Positions 1 through 6,785 of a stretch of DNA of 10,577 nucleotides are shown piece by piece. The notes under the pieces are model-generated. The model was not told the origin of the DNA. It did not search any database and saw only the letters and a list, made by a program, of their open reading frames with translations. The stretch spans positions 1 through 10,577 of the forward strand of contig DAHXPE010000395.1 of assembly GCA_027364495.1 (NCBI GenBank), read 5' to 3'. The translations under genes were made by a program, and so were the position numbers. This DNA is from Candidatus Heimdallarchaeota archaeon. Its GTDB lineage: Archaea; Asgardarchaeota; Heimdallarchaeia; Hodarchaeales; LC-3. Position 1 is the first letter of the stretch; every line of letters begins with the position of its first letter.

Positions 1-1
1 A

Positions 2-124
2 TTAAGTAATAGAATTCTAATTGAAAAGAATGAAATTAAGTGTCAACGTTGGGCAGAAACTGTCATGGATAGAATTATCTGGTTTTATTCAGGTTCAGCC
101 TATAGTTTGGCTGATATTAAATAA
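2..124 (+). CDS. C-terminal end of an unrecognised protein (partial)
   Basis: An open frame enters from the left edge and runs 40 codons to a TAA at 122-124. The residues are mixed polar and hydrophobic, including RWAETVMDRIIWFYSGSAYS near the end, which reads like real protein rather than noise. A seven-T tract follows three bases after the stop (127-133) and would serve as an archaeal terminator, which supports a genuine gene end. There is no membrane helix or known motif in the visible part, and I do not recognise the family. The gene converges on the FtsX-type permease. A chance open frame of this length remains possible in AT-rich DNA. Confidence 0.5.
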   Translation, partial: LSNRILIEKNEIKCQRWAETVMDRIIWFYSGSAYSLADIK

Positions 125-126
125 TA

Positions 127-133
127 TTTTTTT
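127..133 (+). terminator. T-tract terminator after the partial gene
   Basis: Seven consecutive T on the plus strand begin three bases after the stop of the partial gene. Archaeal RNA polymerase is known to terminate at such U-tracts without needing a hairpin. Confidence 0.45.
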
Positions 134-190
134 ATAACCATAGATTTACGTTTACTAACAAATTTCAAATAGAAAAAAGTAATATTAAAA

Positions 191-212
191 TTTTCTGTAA
201 AACAACAGAAAA
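191..212 (-). terminator. Hairpin plus T-rich terminator of the ABC operon
   Basis: An 8-bp perfect inverted repeat, ttttctgt (191-198) and acagaaaa (205-212), is separated by a 6-base loop. It lies 23 bases beyond the permease stop codon. In the minus-strand transcript the hairpin is followed by a short U run and then, after about 8 bases, a six-U run. The arms are AT-rich and weak, so the T-tracts may do most of the work. The placement between convergent genes fits a transcript end. Confidence 0.5.
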
Positions 213-234
213 AATAATTTAAAAGAGTAATTAT

Positions 235-2997
235 TTAGAATTTCATAGTTAATTGCTCAATTGTATTAATTTTATAGACTCTTCGAGCTGGGAAATAAGC
301 ACCAAGTATTGCAAAAAATATTACCATCCCAAATGTAATGAAAATAAAAATTGGTGGGATAACTAATTCTAAAGGTTGACTGGTAACCAACGCTGTTGGA
401 TAGTAATCCATGTAACCGGTGATATATCCAGCAATACTACCTAGCAATGAAGCTGTCACACTGACAATAACCGATTCTGCGGTAAAAATCCATGAAATTT
501 GCCTCTCTTTTAACCCTAGCGCTTTCATTATTGCTATTTCATTCTTTGATTCATTGATAAAATTGACTGTCGAACTAATAACTGCAAACAAGGCTATTAT
601 AGTAGAAAACGATAGAATTAGTGTTAATACATTTGAAACGATACTTAATGCTCTGGTTAAGGTATCCAGTTGCTCTTGATAGTCAATGACTGAAGCTTTA
701 GATCCAAACTTAATAAAAATTTGATTTTCAAAGTCCTGTAAATTAGCTCCTTTATCTTTGATAAAAATTGACTGAATTTGTTGTTCATAAGTAAAATGAT
801 TTGTATCATTAAAACCTTGATTGGGTTCAACTATTGTTTGCCAGGTTTGTTGACCGATAAAAACCGGAGAACTAGGTGCATCAGCTTGGTTGTTAGAAAT
901 CGATGGTATTCCTTGTAAGGATATCATTATACCGACTATTTTCAATTGTAAAGTTTTGCCATATTTTGCTTCATTTGCTTGAATGCCACTTACAACATTT
1001 AATCGTATGTTATCTCCTATTCCAACATTCAATGCTTTTGCCATGGAACCGCAGATTACAATCGTGTTATTATTTCCAACTGCCGTAAAGTTCGAACCCG
1101 AATAAGCTATTATTTGGTTCATTAACGCATCCGGTAAATTTGTCGATACACCATATATCGCAGGCGTATAACTCGTGAAATCTACACCATCTCCGACCGT
1201 CACCGTTGAACCAATTAAATTATAAAAGCCATTACTCGTCACAAATCCAGCAACCACTCCGGGGTATGTGCTTGAAAAGTTATAAACTTCCTGTGAATAA
1301 CTTTGACCATTTGTTTGTGGGGTGTTAATGATTGCATCAGACCCTATTTGGCTTTGAAGACTAAAAATAGCAGAATTAATAGATACAGCAATTATCACAT
1401 TCAAGAAGAAGATAAATGCAAGACAAATTGCAAAGATAACTGCATTACTGGAATTTTTATTTCCTGATTTTCGTAGCAATAGTTTTGTGGCAAACCCCAC
1501 TTTTGGAAAGAGTACTGATAGTATCCAGCTAATTCCCTTTTGTAATAAAGGACCAAATAGTCCTGAAATTATAAAAATAAATCCTATTAAAGCTGATGTC
1601 AAAAAAAGGATGTAAACGTCTGTTAAAACAGTTTGATCATAGGAATAGTTTATATATGGTAGTATTACAAATAATAACATTCCTGCACTTAAGAGAATCA
1701 CACCAATAAGTACATTTTTCAAATTAACAAATTTAAACCTGTAAGATTCAACTCTTCCCTGAAAATCAGTTGATTCGGATTTTGATATGTCTAATGATAC
1801 TAAAACATCCTTTTTAGAGACAATATAGGCTGGGTACAGTCCTGAGAACAAAATCATAATAATGCCTAGTCCTAAAATAAATAAAATTGTATTTGGATTA
1901 ATATCTATTAAAACATTAACTGCTCCTAAACTGGAATTCGCATAGTAAATAAAGAAGAATCCCAATATCAAACCGAATGTTATTCCTAATGAGCCTATTA
2001 TTATAGTGTTCCAAAATGCATTGAAAAATATCCACTTGTTCTTTAACCCTAAGGATTTATAAATACCATATTCGTGTGTTAGATCCTTAAAGGAATTATT
2101 CATCATACTAAAAATTAAAATTGTCGAAAGAATAGTTATTATTAGCCCTATTAAATTAACAAGCACACGTTCACCATTTATACTTTCCTGGGATGCTTGT
2201 AGCGCCTGTAATATTATTAGATTTACTTTATAATCATAGCCGATAATATTTTGAATTTTTGTACCGCGCTGGACATCTATGCTATTTATAGAGTTAATAT
2301 TATTTATTGAATAAAATGTTGAATGGTCTGTATACACACCTAGAAGTGAAGTAGCCGAATTTGATAGATTAAATGCATCGAGTGATTTATAATCTATGAC
2401 TATCAGATTTTGGTTTCCTGAAAATTTTTTACTTTGGACTACCTGACTTTTAATAGTTAAAGTGATATTTACTGGTTTGTCTGGGTTGAGCAATAACGAT
2501 ACATTAATTTTATTATTTATTGATTCTGAAATAATTTGATTTCCAAAATTTCCTAGAACCAAACAATCATTTACTCCTAAACTACTGATTGAAGGATCAA
2601 ATGATCCTAAGCCCATTTTATTCTCTTCTGTCACGTTTATAGCTTTTACCACGGTTGGTATTACCACTGAACTCCCTTGCGAACTATGTAAAATTATCCC
2701 ACCATCGATTGAGTAACGTGGAGTTACTGCTTTTACCTGTGGATCATTTTTTTTAATGGAATTTATTAATGTGTCATAATTAGTGATGTAAGGTTTTTTA
2801 GCTGATGTAATTGAAAAATCGACATTAGGCACTTGAGTTAGAACACTGGTAGTGACATTGTTACCAAAAACATCTAATAAACCATTTAATGTAAACATAG
2901 TAGAAATAGCTATACCAATTACTAATACAGCTAAAAAGAGTCTTGATTTATTTCGTAAATTGAACTTAACTACCTGTTTCAAATGAAAACTTAACAT
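235..2997 (-). CDS. MacB/FtsX-type ABC permease with duplicated FtsX domain
   Basis: This is a 920-residue integral membrane subunit of a type VII (MacB/LolCDE-like) ABC transporter, probably partnered by the ATPase just upstream. A single helix at about residues 20-40 leads into a large extracellular domain (about 45-270). A three-helix FtsX domain follows (about 278-395), then two helices (about 425-490), another helix (about 525-548), a second extracellular domain (about 550-775), and a final three-helix FtsX domain (about 780-912). That gives about ten helices. Both FtsX domains keep the coupling segment next to the ATPase (IYKSLGLKNKW and IMKALGLKERQI). The extracellular parts are rich in N, S and T, as expected outside the cell. 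The start has a GAGGT site overlapping the ATPase stop codon, implying coupled translation. No HlyD-type adaptor gene is present, unlike bacterial MacAB, which suits a single-membrane cell. The family call is firm; the substrate is unknown. Confidence 0.92.
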   Translation of the reverse strand: MLSFHLKQVVKFNLRNKSRLFLAVLVIGIAISTMFTLNGLLDVFGNNVTTSVLTQVPNVDFSITSAKKPYITNYDTLINSIKKNDPQVKAVTPRYSIDGGIILHSSQGSSVVIPTVVKAINVTEENKMGLGSFDPSISSLGVNDCLVLGNFGNQIISESINNKINVSLLLNPDKPVNITLTIKSQVVQSKKFSGNQNLIVIDYKSLDAFNLSNSATSLLGVYTDHSTFYSINNINSINSIDVQRGTKIQNIIGYDYKVNLIILQALQASQESINGERVLVNLIGLIITILSTILIFSMMNNSFKDLTHEYGIYKSLGLKNKWIFFNAFWNTIIIGSLGITFGLILGFFFIYYANSSLGAVNVLIDINPNTILFILGLGIIMILFSGLYPAYIVSKKDVLVSLDISKSESTDFQGRVESYRFKFVNLKNVLIGVILLSAGMLLFVILPYINYSYDQTVLTDVYILFLTSALIGFIFIISGLFGPLLQKGISWILSVLFPKVGFATKLLLRKSGNKNSSNAVIFAICLAFIFFLNVIIAVSINSAIFSLQSQIGSDAIINTPQTNGQSYSQEVYNFSSTYPGVVAGFVTSNGFYNLIGSTVTVGDGVDFTSYTPAIYGVSTNLPDALMNQIIAYSGSNFTAVGNNNTIVICGSMAKALNVGIGDNIRLNVVSGIQANEAKYGKTLQLKIVGIMISLQGIPSISNNQADAPSSPVFIGQQTWQTIVEPNQGFNDTNHFTYEQQIQSIFIKDKGANLQDFENQIFIKFGSKASVIDYQEQLDTLTRALSIVSNVLTLILSFSTIIALFAVISSTVNFINESKNEIAIMKALGLKERQISWIFTAESVIVSVTASLLGSIAGYITGYMDYYPTALVTSQPLELVIPPIFIFITFGMVIFFAILGAYFPARRVYKINTIEQLTMKF

Positions 2998-3003
2998 GTC
3001 AGT

Positions 3004-3009
3004 ACCTCT
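3004..3009 (-). promoter_or_regulatory. Shine-Dalgarno site overlapping the LolD-type ATPase stop
   Basis: On the minus strand the ATPase stop and ribosome site merge as TAGAGGT, followed by ACTGAC and the ATG of the permease. The spacing is suitable. It fixes the permease start at 2997 and indicates that the two genes are translated from one mRNA. Confidence 0.7.
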
Positions 3010-3685
3010 AATTTACAATCTTACCGTCTAGTAACTCAATGGACCTGGTTCCTTCATCAGCAAGACTCTTATCATGAGTAACCATAATAACAGTTTTGCC
3101 TTCATTATGAATTTGATGAAGAAAATCCATAACTATCCTACCATTTTTAGTATCTAAATTTCCAGTTGGTTCGTCAGCTAAAAGAATAGATGGATTGTTT
3201 ATAATTGCCCTAACTACTGCAATTCTTTGCTGTTCTCCACCAGACAATTCTGATGGATAATGATTGAGACGATCTTGAAGGTTAATTTTCGTAACTAAAT
3301 TCATTAGTTTATTTTCTCGATCTTTTTTATTCAATTTATTCGCAAATATAAGTGGTAAGAGGATATTTTCTTTTACACTTAACGATGGAACTAAATTAAA
3401 GTTCTGAAATATAATTCCAACATTATACAACCTATAATCGGCTAATTCGTTTGAAGAGAGTGTGGTCAAATTTTTTTGTAATTGATTAAACCATATGTTA
3501 CCCTCAATAGGCCTATCCAGGGCACCTATTAAATGTAAAAGTGTTGATTTTCCAGACCCAGAAGGACCCATGATAGTTAAAAATTCTCCTTCTTCGATAT
3601 CTAAATTAATCCCACGTAATGCATAAACTGGTAGTTTGCCTACTAAATAGCTTTTTTGAACATTTTCAAGTTTTAATATACTCAT
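3008..3685 (-). CDS. LolD/MacB-type ABC transporter ATPase
   Basis: This cytoplasmic ATP-binding subunit very likely energises the FtsX-type permease encoded 10 bases downstream. Counting from the ATG at 3685 it has 225 residues, the usual LolD length. All motifs are intact: Walker A GPSGSGKST (40-48), Q-loop Q94 in IIFQNFNLVPSLSVKEN, signature LSGGEQQR (147-154), Walker B ILLADEPTGNLD (167-178) and the switch histidine in VTHD (202-205). The FQNFNLVPSLS stretch and the GNLDT D-loop are typical of the MacB/LolD/FtsE group. The frame stays open upstream to a GTG at 3715, but the extra ten residues are basic and outside the domain. Neither start has a clear ribosome site, so the exact start is uncertain. 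Catalytically it should be active. Confidence 0.93.
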   Translation of the reverse strand: MSILKLENVQKSYLVGKLPVYALRGINLDIEEGEFLTIMGPSGSGKSTLLHLIGALDRPIEGNIWFNQLQKNLTTLSSNELADYRLYNVGIIFQNFNLVPSLSVKENILLPLIFANKLNKKDRENKLMNLVTKINLQDRLNHYPSELSGGEQQRIAVVRAIINNPSILLADEPTGNLDTKNGRIVMDFLHQIHNEGKTVIMVTHDKSLADEGTRSIELLDGKIVN

Positions 3686-3738
3686 TTTAAACACTATTTT
3701 TCTTTTTGTTTTCACTCTACGTTGTAAAGCAAATTATA

Positions 3739-3831
3739 TCATTTTAGAATAAATCTTCTATAAATTACTACTCCAACAATGACTATAATTGTCAATACAA
3801 CAATTATTACTATCCTTGTTTTGATTTTCAT
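3739..3831 (-). CDS. Micro membrane protein, 30 aa, one helix (putative)
   Basis: A short minus-strand ORF starts with ATG and ends with TGA. It encodes a basic N-terminus (MKIKTR), a continuous run of 17 aliphatic residues, Gly and Thr (residues 7-23), and a basic end (YRRFILK). This is the layout of a single transmembrane helix. A GATGAT element six bases before the ATG could act as a weak ribosome site. It lies between the other micro ORF and the LolD-type ATPase, on the same strand and with short gaps, so it would be co-transcribed. No family is recognised. ATT/ATA/GTA codons are cheap in AT-rich DNA, so a chance hydrophobic ORF cannot be excluded. A role as a small accessory subunit of one of the ABC transporters is inference. 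Confidence 0.45.
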   Translation of the reverse strand: MKIKTRIVIIVVLTIIVIVGVVIYRRFILK

Positions 3832-3862
3832 ACAAATATCATCATAATTTCATTTTATTCAT

Positions 3863-3973
3863 TCAACTACTTTTCTTAAAGACCTTAAACTTAAAAAAAC
3901 TAACGATAAGTATAATAATGATTGTTAAACCTATTATTATTAAGATTCTTGTTGCTTCTGTCAATATAATCAT
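3863..3973 (-). CDS. Micro membrane protein, 36 aa, one helix (putative)
   Basis: The ATG lies 11 bases after the stop of the ABC-2 permease, preceded by AAGAG as a weak ribosome site. The product has a short polar start (MIILTEATR), a hydrophobic stretch of about 17-18 residues (ILIIIGLTIIIILIVSFF) and a lysine-rich tail (KFKVFKKSS). By the positive-inside rule this predicts a helix with its C-terminus in the cytoplasm. Together with the next ORF it fills a 270-base gap within an otherwise tight gene cluster. I do not recognise it. The tight spacing and clean helix-plus-basic-tail layout argue for a real gene; its small size and AT-rich codons argue for caution. A TTG four codons in is an alternative start, with GAGATGAT in front of it. 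Confidence 0.5.
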   Translation of the reverse strand: MIILTEATRILIIIGLTIIIILIVSFFKFKVFKKSS

Positions 3974-3984
3974 CTCTTAAATTT

Positions 3985-4713
3985 TTATTTCCATTTAGTT
4001 AATATTTCCTCTCTATTGAAAGTAATTTTTGCAAAGAAAAATAGGAAAATATCAACAACAGCTAAAATACCTGCTATTTCAAGCATCATATCTATATCAA
4101 GTGTTATATAACCGGTTTCACTAAGAAGGTAAATCCCAATAAAAGGAATCATCATAAACATTCCAATTTGAGTGGATGTTCTCACATCATTCACTCTTGA
4201 TGAAATGATCACCATTATTTCAACACTGAATAAAACAACTAAAGGAACAACGAAAGCCAATATGTTTATGAATAGGGTATTAGGCATGACATAGGCAAAA
4301 CCTGTGACATAATTTATTGCAACTGAAAAGATAGCGGAACTAACGTAAATTGCTATAAGAGAAGGAATAACGGCTACAATGCTTTTGCCAAGTAAAATTT
4401 CTCCATCAGTTAATGGAGTTGCTAAAAGTGGTTCAAGACTTTTTTCAAGTTTCTCACCTACCAAACTATACCCAGCAATCATAACTGGTGCCATAGCTGA
4501 TATAATAACAAAAAAAAACGAGAACGATGGAATTAATGTGCTGTATAACAAGGCTGGAATTTTTTTACCTCTACTTTGGGCAACAAATATAACTGTTGGT
4601 AAAACAACCGATAAGGCCAATGGTAATAGGACTGACGTAAAAAGTATATATTTTTTCCTTATAAAGGTAGTAAAATCTTTTGACATAATTGAATAAACGT
4701 TTTGTGGATCCAT
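3985..4713 (-). CDS. ABC-2 type transporter permease
   Basis: This 242-residue membrane subunit is the partner of the overlapping NatA/CcmA-type ATPase gene. Six helices are visible: about residues 22-45, 59-84, 111-135, 147-170, 183-200 and 208-229. Between helices 2 and 3 sits the conserved ABC-2 coupling segment, EKLEKSLEPLLATPLTDGEI followed by LLGK (87-110), with the family's LL-TP pattern and an acidic start. The TAATG overlap with the ATPase stop, plus GAGG eight bases ahead of the ATG, supports the start at 4713. A second Met at residue 10 (MSKDFTT) is possible. The loop between helices 1 and 2 is very short, unlike sodium-pump NatB proteins with their large extracellular domain, so NatB function should not be assumed. 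Likely an exporter; substrate unknown. Confidence 0.9.
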   Translation of the reverse strand: MDPQNVYSIMSKDFTTFIRKKYILFTSVLLPLALSVVLPTVIFVAQSRGKKIPALLYSTLIPSFSFFFVIISAMAPVMIAGYSLVGEKLEKSLEPLLATPLTDGEILLGKSIVAVIPSLIAIYVSSAIFSVAINYVTGFAYVMPNTLFINILAFVVPLVVLFSVEIMVIISSRVNDVRTSTQIGMFMMIPFIGIYLLSETGYITLDIDMMLEIAGILAVVDIFLFFFAKITFNREEILTKWK

Positions 4714-5645
4714 TATGATTTCCTCGCTACTAAATTTAAATAGACTTCTTCTAAACTCGAAGTCAAAACATTAACTAATTGAATACGTCCACCTGCGGAC
4801 TGGATAGCATCTACAATTACTGGGTTTTCATCGTCTGGATCAGTAACTTCTAATGAGATCTGATTGTTTGAGACCTCAAAATGCCAAGAGCCGGCTCTTT
4901 TCAGAGCAGCAGTTATGCTCTCGTTGACTGAACGCAACTGGATAACTGTCTTTTTTCCGTGTAAAGATTCACGTAAATTTTTGGGGGCATCAATTGCAAT
5001 AAGACTGGTCTTCAATATTCCCACTCGGTCACAAATCTTTTCTGCTTCGTCTAACATATGAGTATTTAGAATGATAGTTCTTTGTTCTTTTTTTAGGTCA
5101 AGTAAATAATCCAAAACGACTCTAGCCGATTCAGGATCAAGATTAGCTGTGGGTTCATCTAAAAATACAATTTCGGGATCATGAATAAGTGCACGAGCAA
5201 TAGCAAGTTTCTGTTTCATTCCTTTAGAATAATTTCCAGCTGTTAAATCCTTTTTGTCCCATAAATCAAGACCCTTCATATAATATTCGATTCGTTCTTT
5301 TCGTTGAGAAGGATTGAGCTTATAATATCTGCCATAAAAATCAAGATTTTTATAAGCACTGAGATCCTCATACAATCCAACATTTTCAGGTAGAATACCG
5401 ATTATTTTCCTTATCTTTTGCTGATCCTTTTTGTTTGCAATATCATAATCACCGATGGTTGCTTTACCGCCTGAACTTGATATTAAACAACTTAACATTC
5501 TAATAGTTGTTGTTTTGCCTGCTCCATTAGGGCCAAGCAATCCGAAAACTTCTCCTTTGTCAATTGTCATATTTATAGTTTGAACTGCAGTAAAATTGCC
5601 AAATCGTTTGGTTAATCCTTCTACATTAATCATAGCATTTGACAT
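4713..5645 (-). CDS. ABC-2 type transporter ATPase, NatA/CcmA-like
   Basis: This 310-residue cytoplasmic ATPase drives the ABC-2 permease encoded next to it. Motifs are Walker A GPNGAGKTT (38-46), signature YSKGMKQK (139-146), Walker B IVFLDEPTANLD (159-170) and switch histidine H196 in LNTH. The Q-loop reads ILPENVGLYEDLS with Glu87 where Gln is usual, a variant common in NatA-like proteins. Residues from about 228 form a C-terminal domain of the DUF4162 type that ends in the typical SLEEVYLNLV. Two starts are possible, Met1 and Met5 (MINVEGLTK). Neither has a good ribosome site, and a TATA-like CTATATTTAG lies 21-30 bases upstream, so the message may be leaderless. It is the first gene of the minus-strand cluster and faces a divergent ATPase relic. 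The sequence appears fully functional. Confidence 0.93.
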   Translation of the reverse strand: MSNAMINVEGLTKRFGNFTAVQTINMTIDKGEVFGLLGPNGAGKTTTIRMLSCLISSSGGKATIGDYDIANKKDQQKIRKIIGILPENVGLYEDLSAYKNLDFYGRYYKLNPSQRKERIEYYMKGLDLWDKKDLTAGNYSKGMKQKLAIARALIHDPEIVFLDEPTANLDPESARVVLDYLLDLKKEQRTIILNTHMLDEAEKICDRVGILKTSLIAIDAPKNLRESLHGKKTVIQLRSVNESITAALKRAGSWHFEVSNNQISLEVTDPDDENPVIVDAIQSAGGRIQLVNVLTSSLEEVYLNLVARKS

Positions 5646-5665
5646 CTATAACACACTACTCTAAA

Positions 5666-5675
5666 CTAAATATAG
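5666..5675 (-). promoter_or_regulatory. TATA-like element of the ABC operon
   Basis: On the minus strand CTATATTTAG is centred about 26 bases before the ATPase ATG. That is the distance expected from an archaeal TATA box to its transcript start, and would give a leaderless mRNA. Alternative TATA-like elements lie farther upstream (AGTATATTAT at 5697-5706, TTTATAAA at 5720-5727), so the real start is undecided. Confidence 0.4.
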
Positions 5676-5695
5676 GCTTGAATCATGAATCAAGC
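5676..5695. promoter_or_regulatory. 20-bp near-palindrome, likely repressor operator
   Basis: The sequence gcttgaatcatgaatcaagc is self-complementary at 18 of 20 positions; only one symmetric pair (positions 7 and 14 of the site) is mismatched. It abuts the proximal TATA-like element of the ABC operon, 31-50 bases before the start codon. A dimeric helix-turn-helix protein bound here could block TBP/TFB. No regulator gene is obvious beside it. The binding function is inference. Confidence 0.45.
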
Positions 5696-5715
5696 ATAAT
5701 ATACTAGTGTATCAC

Positions 5716-5731
5716 AAAGTTTATAAACTTT
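5716..5731. promoter_or_regulatory. Perfect 16-bp palindrome centred on TTTATAAA
   Basis: aaagtttataaacttt is perfectly self-complementary. Its core TTTATAAA is a good TATA box read in either direction, and it lies between the divergent ABC operon and the plus-strand ATPase relic. It may be a bidirectional promoter, an operator, or both. A palindrome of this composition can arise by chance, though a perfect 16-mer is uncommon. Confidence 0.4.
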
Positions 5732-5814
5732 TACCAAAAAATAGTAATTACTGATAGAAGGTATTTCGAAAGTTTTCTCGATTTTAGAAAATGTCATGAA
5801 TTTAAGGTTATTTA

Positions 5815-6066
5815 ATGAATGATAATCAAAAAACAGTGGAATTATCCCAAGAAAAATCTAATGACAAGATAATGGTCAAAAATTTGGTCAAAAAATATGG
5901 AAAATGTATTGTTGTCAACGACATTTCTTTTTTAATAAAAAAAGGTGAGATCTTTGGAATAAATGATCCGAATGATGCTAGTAAGACCACTATAATCGTA
6001 TGTATCTCTGGATTACGAGAAACAACATCTGATTCATACAAAATGAAATTTTATCGAGTTAAATAA
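5815..6066 (+). pseudogene. Truncated ABC transporter ATPase relic with broken Walker A
   Basis: The 83-residue frame matches only the first quarter of a NatA/CcmA-type ATPase. An acidic, Asn/Gln-rich lead of about 18 residues is followed by IMVKNLVKKYGK, the VVNDISFLIKKGEIFG strand and a Walker A region. Where the family has GLLGPNGAGKTT, this protein has GINDPNDASKTT (48-59), so three essential glycines are Asp51, Asp54 and Ser56. The TSG that normally follows is TSD (71-73). Q-loop, signature, Walker B and switch histidine are all missing; the frame ends at TAA and no continuation is visible downstream. It is not a recent copy of the neighbouring intact ATPase, as the two diverge outside the motifs. 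Relic is the best reading. A short non-catalytic protein is the alternative, since the frame and an AGGT site before the ATG survive. Confidence 0.75.
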
Positions 6067-6166
6067 ACAAAAGATTTTATTAATAATAATTTAGGAATTA
6101 ATTTAGAAATCTAATAATAAAAAAATTAGAAATAAAAAACTGTAACTTCTTTAGAATGGTCGTAAT

Positions 6167-6766
6167 ATGATGAATATGAATGATAATAAGAATCAAGCTA
6201 AACTCGTTATTCACCCATTAATCAAATTTGCATATAAACTTTGGCTCGATATTATTTCAGTAGGTATTATAGTTATTGTAGTTATTAATCTTACGCATTA
6301 TGATTTATTTGATAATACCGAAGTTTATGCCTTAATTGTCCTTGCAATGATTGTCCTAATAATTATTGCTTTTGCTTATACAAAGACAATGGAATTTCAA
6401 ATTTTTAGTAATGAGGTTGTTGTTAAAAAAGGCGTCATAAATCGAACAGAAAAGCATGTTCCTTATCGCACTGTGACAAATATTTCCACTCGTTTCGGTT
6501 TTTATGATAAAATATTTGGTATTGGTACCGTTGAGATCGAAACGGCAGGAAAAGCCGGTCGACAATCTGGTCCGGAGGAAAAAATTGAAGGTATTGCAAA
6601 TTTTGTCGAAATAAGAAACACTGTGTTAGAAGAATTGAGAAAATTTAGGAGTCAGTATACAACTACTACTGAGCCCGATATGACTCGTTCTGAAGAAGAA
6701 ATTACAGCATCAATTTTGAACGAACTTCGATCTATTAAAAACCTTTTGGAAAATCAACAAAAATAA
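6167..6766 (+). CDS. bPH2 (DUF304) domain membrane protein
   Basis: This 199-residue membrane protein belongs to the YdbS/YdbT-like family of bacterial/archaeal PH-fold (bPH2) domains. Two helices (about 26-44 and 53-72) form a hairpin, followed directly by the PH-like domain (about 75-160) on the cytoplasmic side. Its family pattern is EVVVKKGVINRTEKHVPYRT, then VTNI, then DKIFGIGTVEIETAG (114-128). A charged, Thr-rich linker leads to a C-terminal amphipathic helix (SILNELRSIKNLLENQQK) that could form a coiled coil. The start has three nearby Met codons (1, 2, 4) and no clear ribosome site, so it is uncertain by a few residues. It heads a plus-strand cluster with a paralogue two genes on; about 28 of 53 core residues match by hand alignment. 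The biochemical role of this family is poorly known; a structural or lipid-associated membrane role is inference. Confidence 0.85.
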   Translation: MMNMNDNKNQAKLVIHPLIKFAYKLWLDIISVGIIVIVVINLTHYDLFDNTEVYALIVLAMIVLIIIAFAYTKTMEFQIFSNEVVVKKGVINRTEKHVPYRTVTNISTRFGFYDKIFGIGTVEIETAGKAGRQSGPEEKIEGIANFVEIRNTVLEELRKFRSQYTTTTEPDMTRSEEEITASILNELRSIKNLLENQQK

Positions 6767-6785
6767 TAAAAATCTTTTGATCTTT

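Noticed and set aside
3686..3715. N-terminal extension of the LolD-type ATPase from GTG at 3715
   Set aside because: The ten extra residues are Lys/Arg-rich, lie outside the ABC domain, and no ribosome site precedes the GTG; the ATG gives the usual family length. Not fully excluded.
3985..5645. Assigning the ABC-2 pair as a NatAB sodium pump
   Set aside because: The ATPase resembles NatA, but the permease is only 242 residues and lacks the large extracellular domain of NatB, so the substrate cannot be inferred.
5826..6041. 71-codon minus-strand frame opposite the ATPase relic
   Set aside because: It lies entirely antisense to a frame with clear ABC ATPase similarity, has no domain of its own, and its residues are what the reverse of that gene would give.
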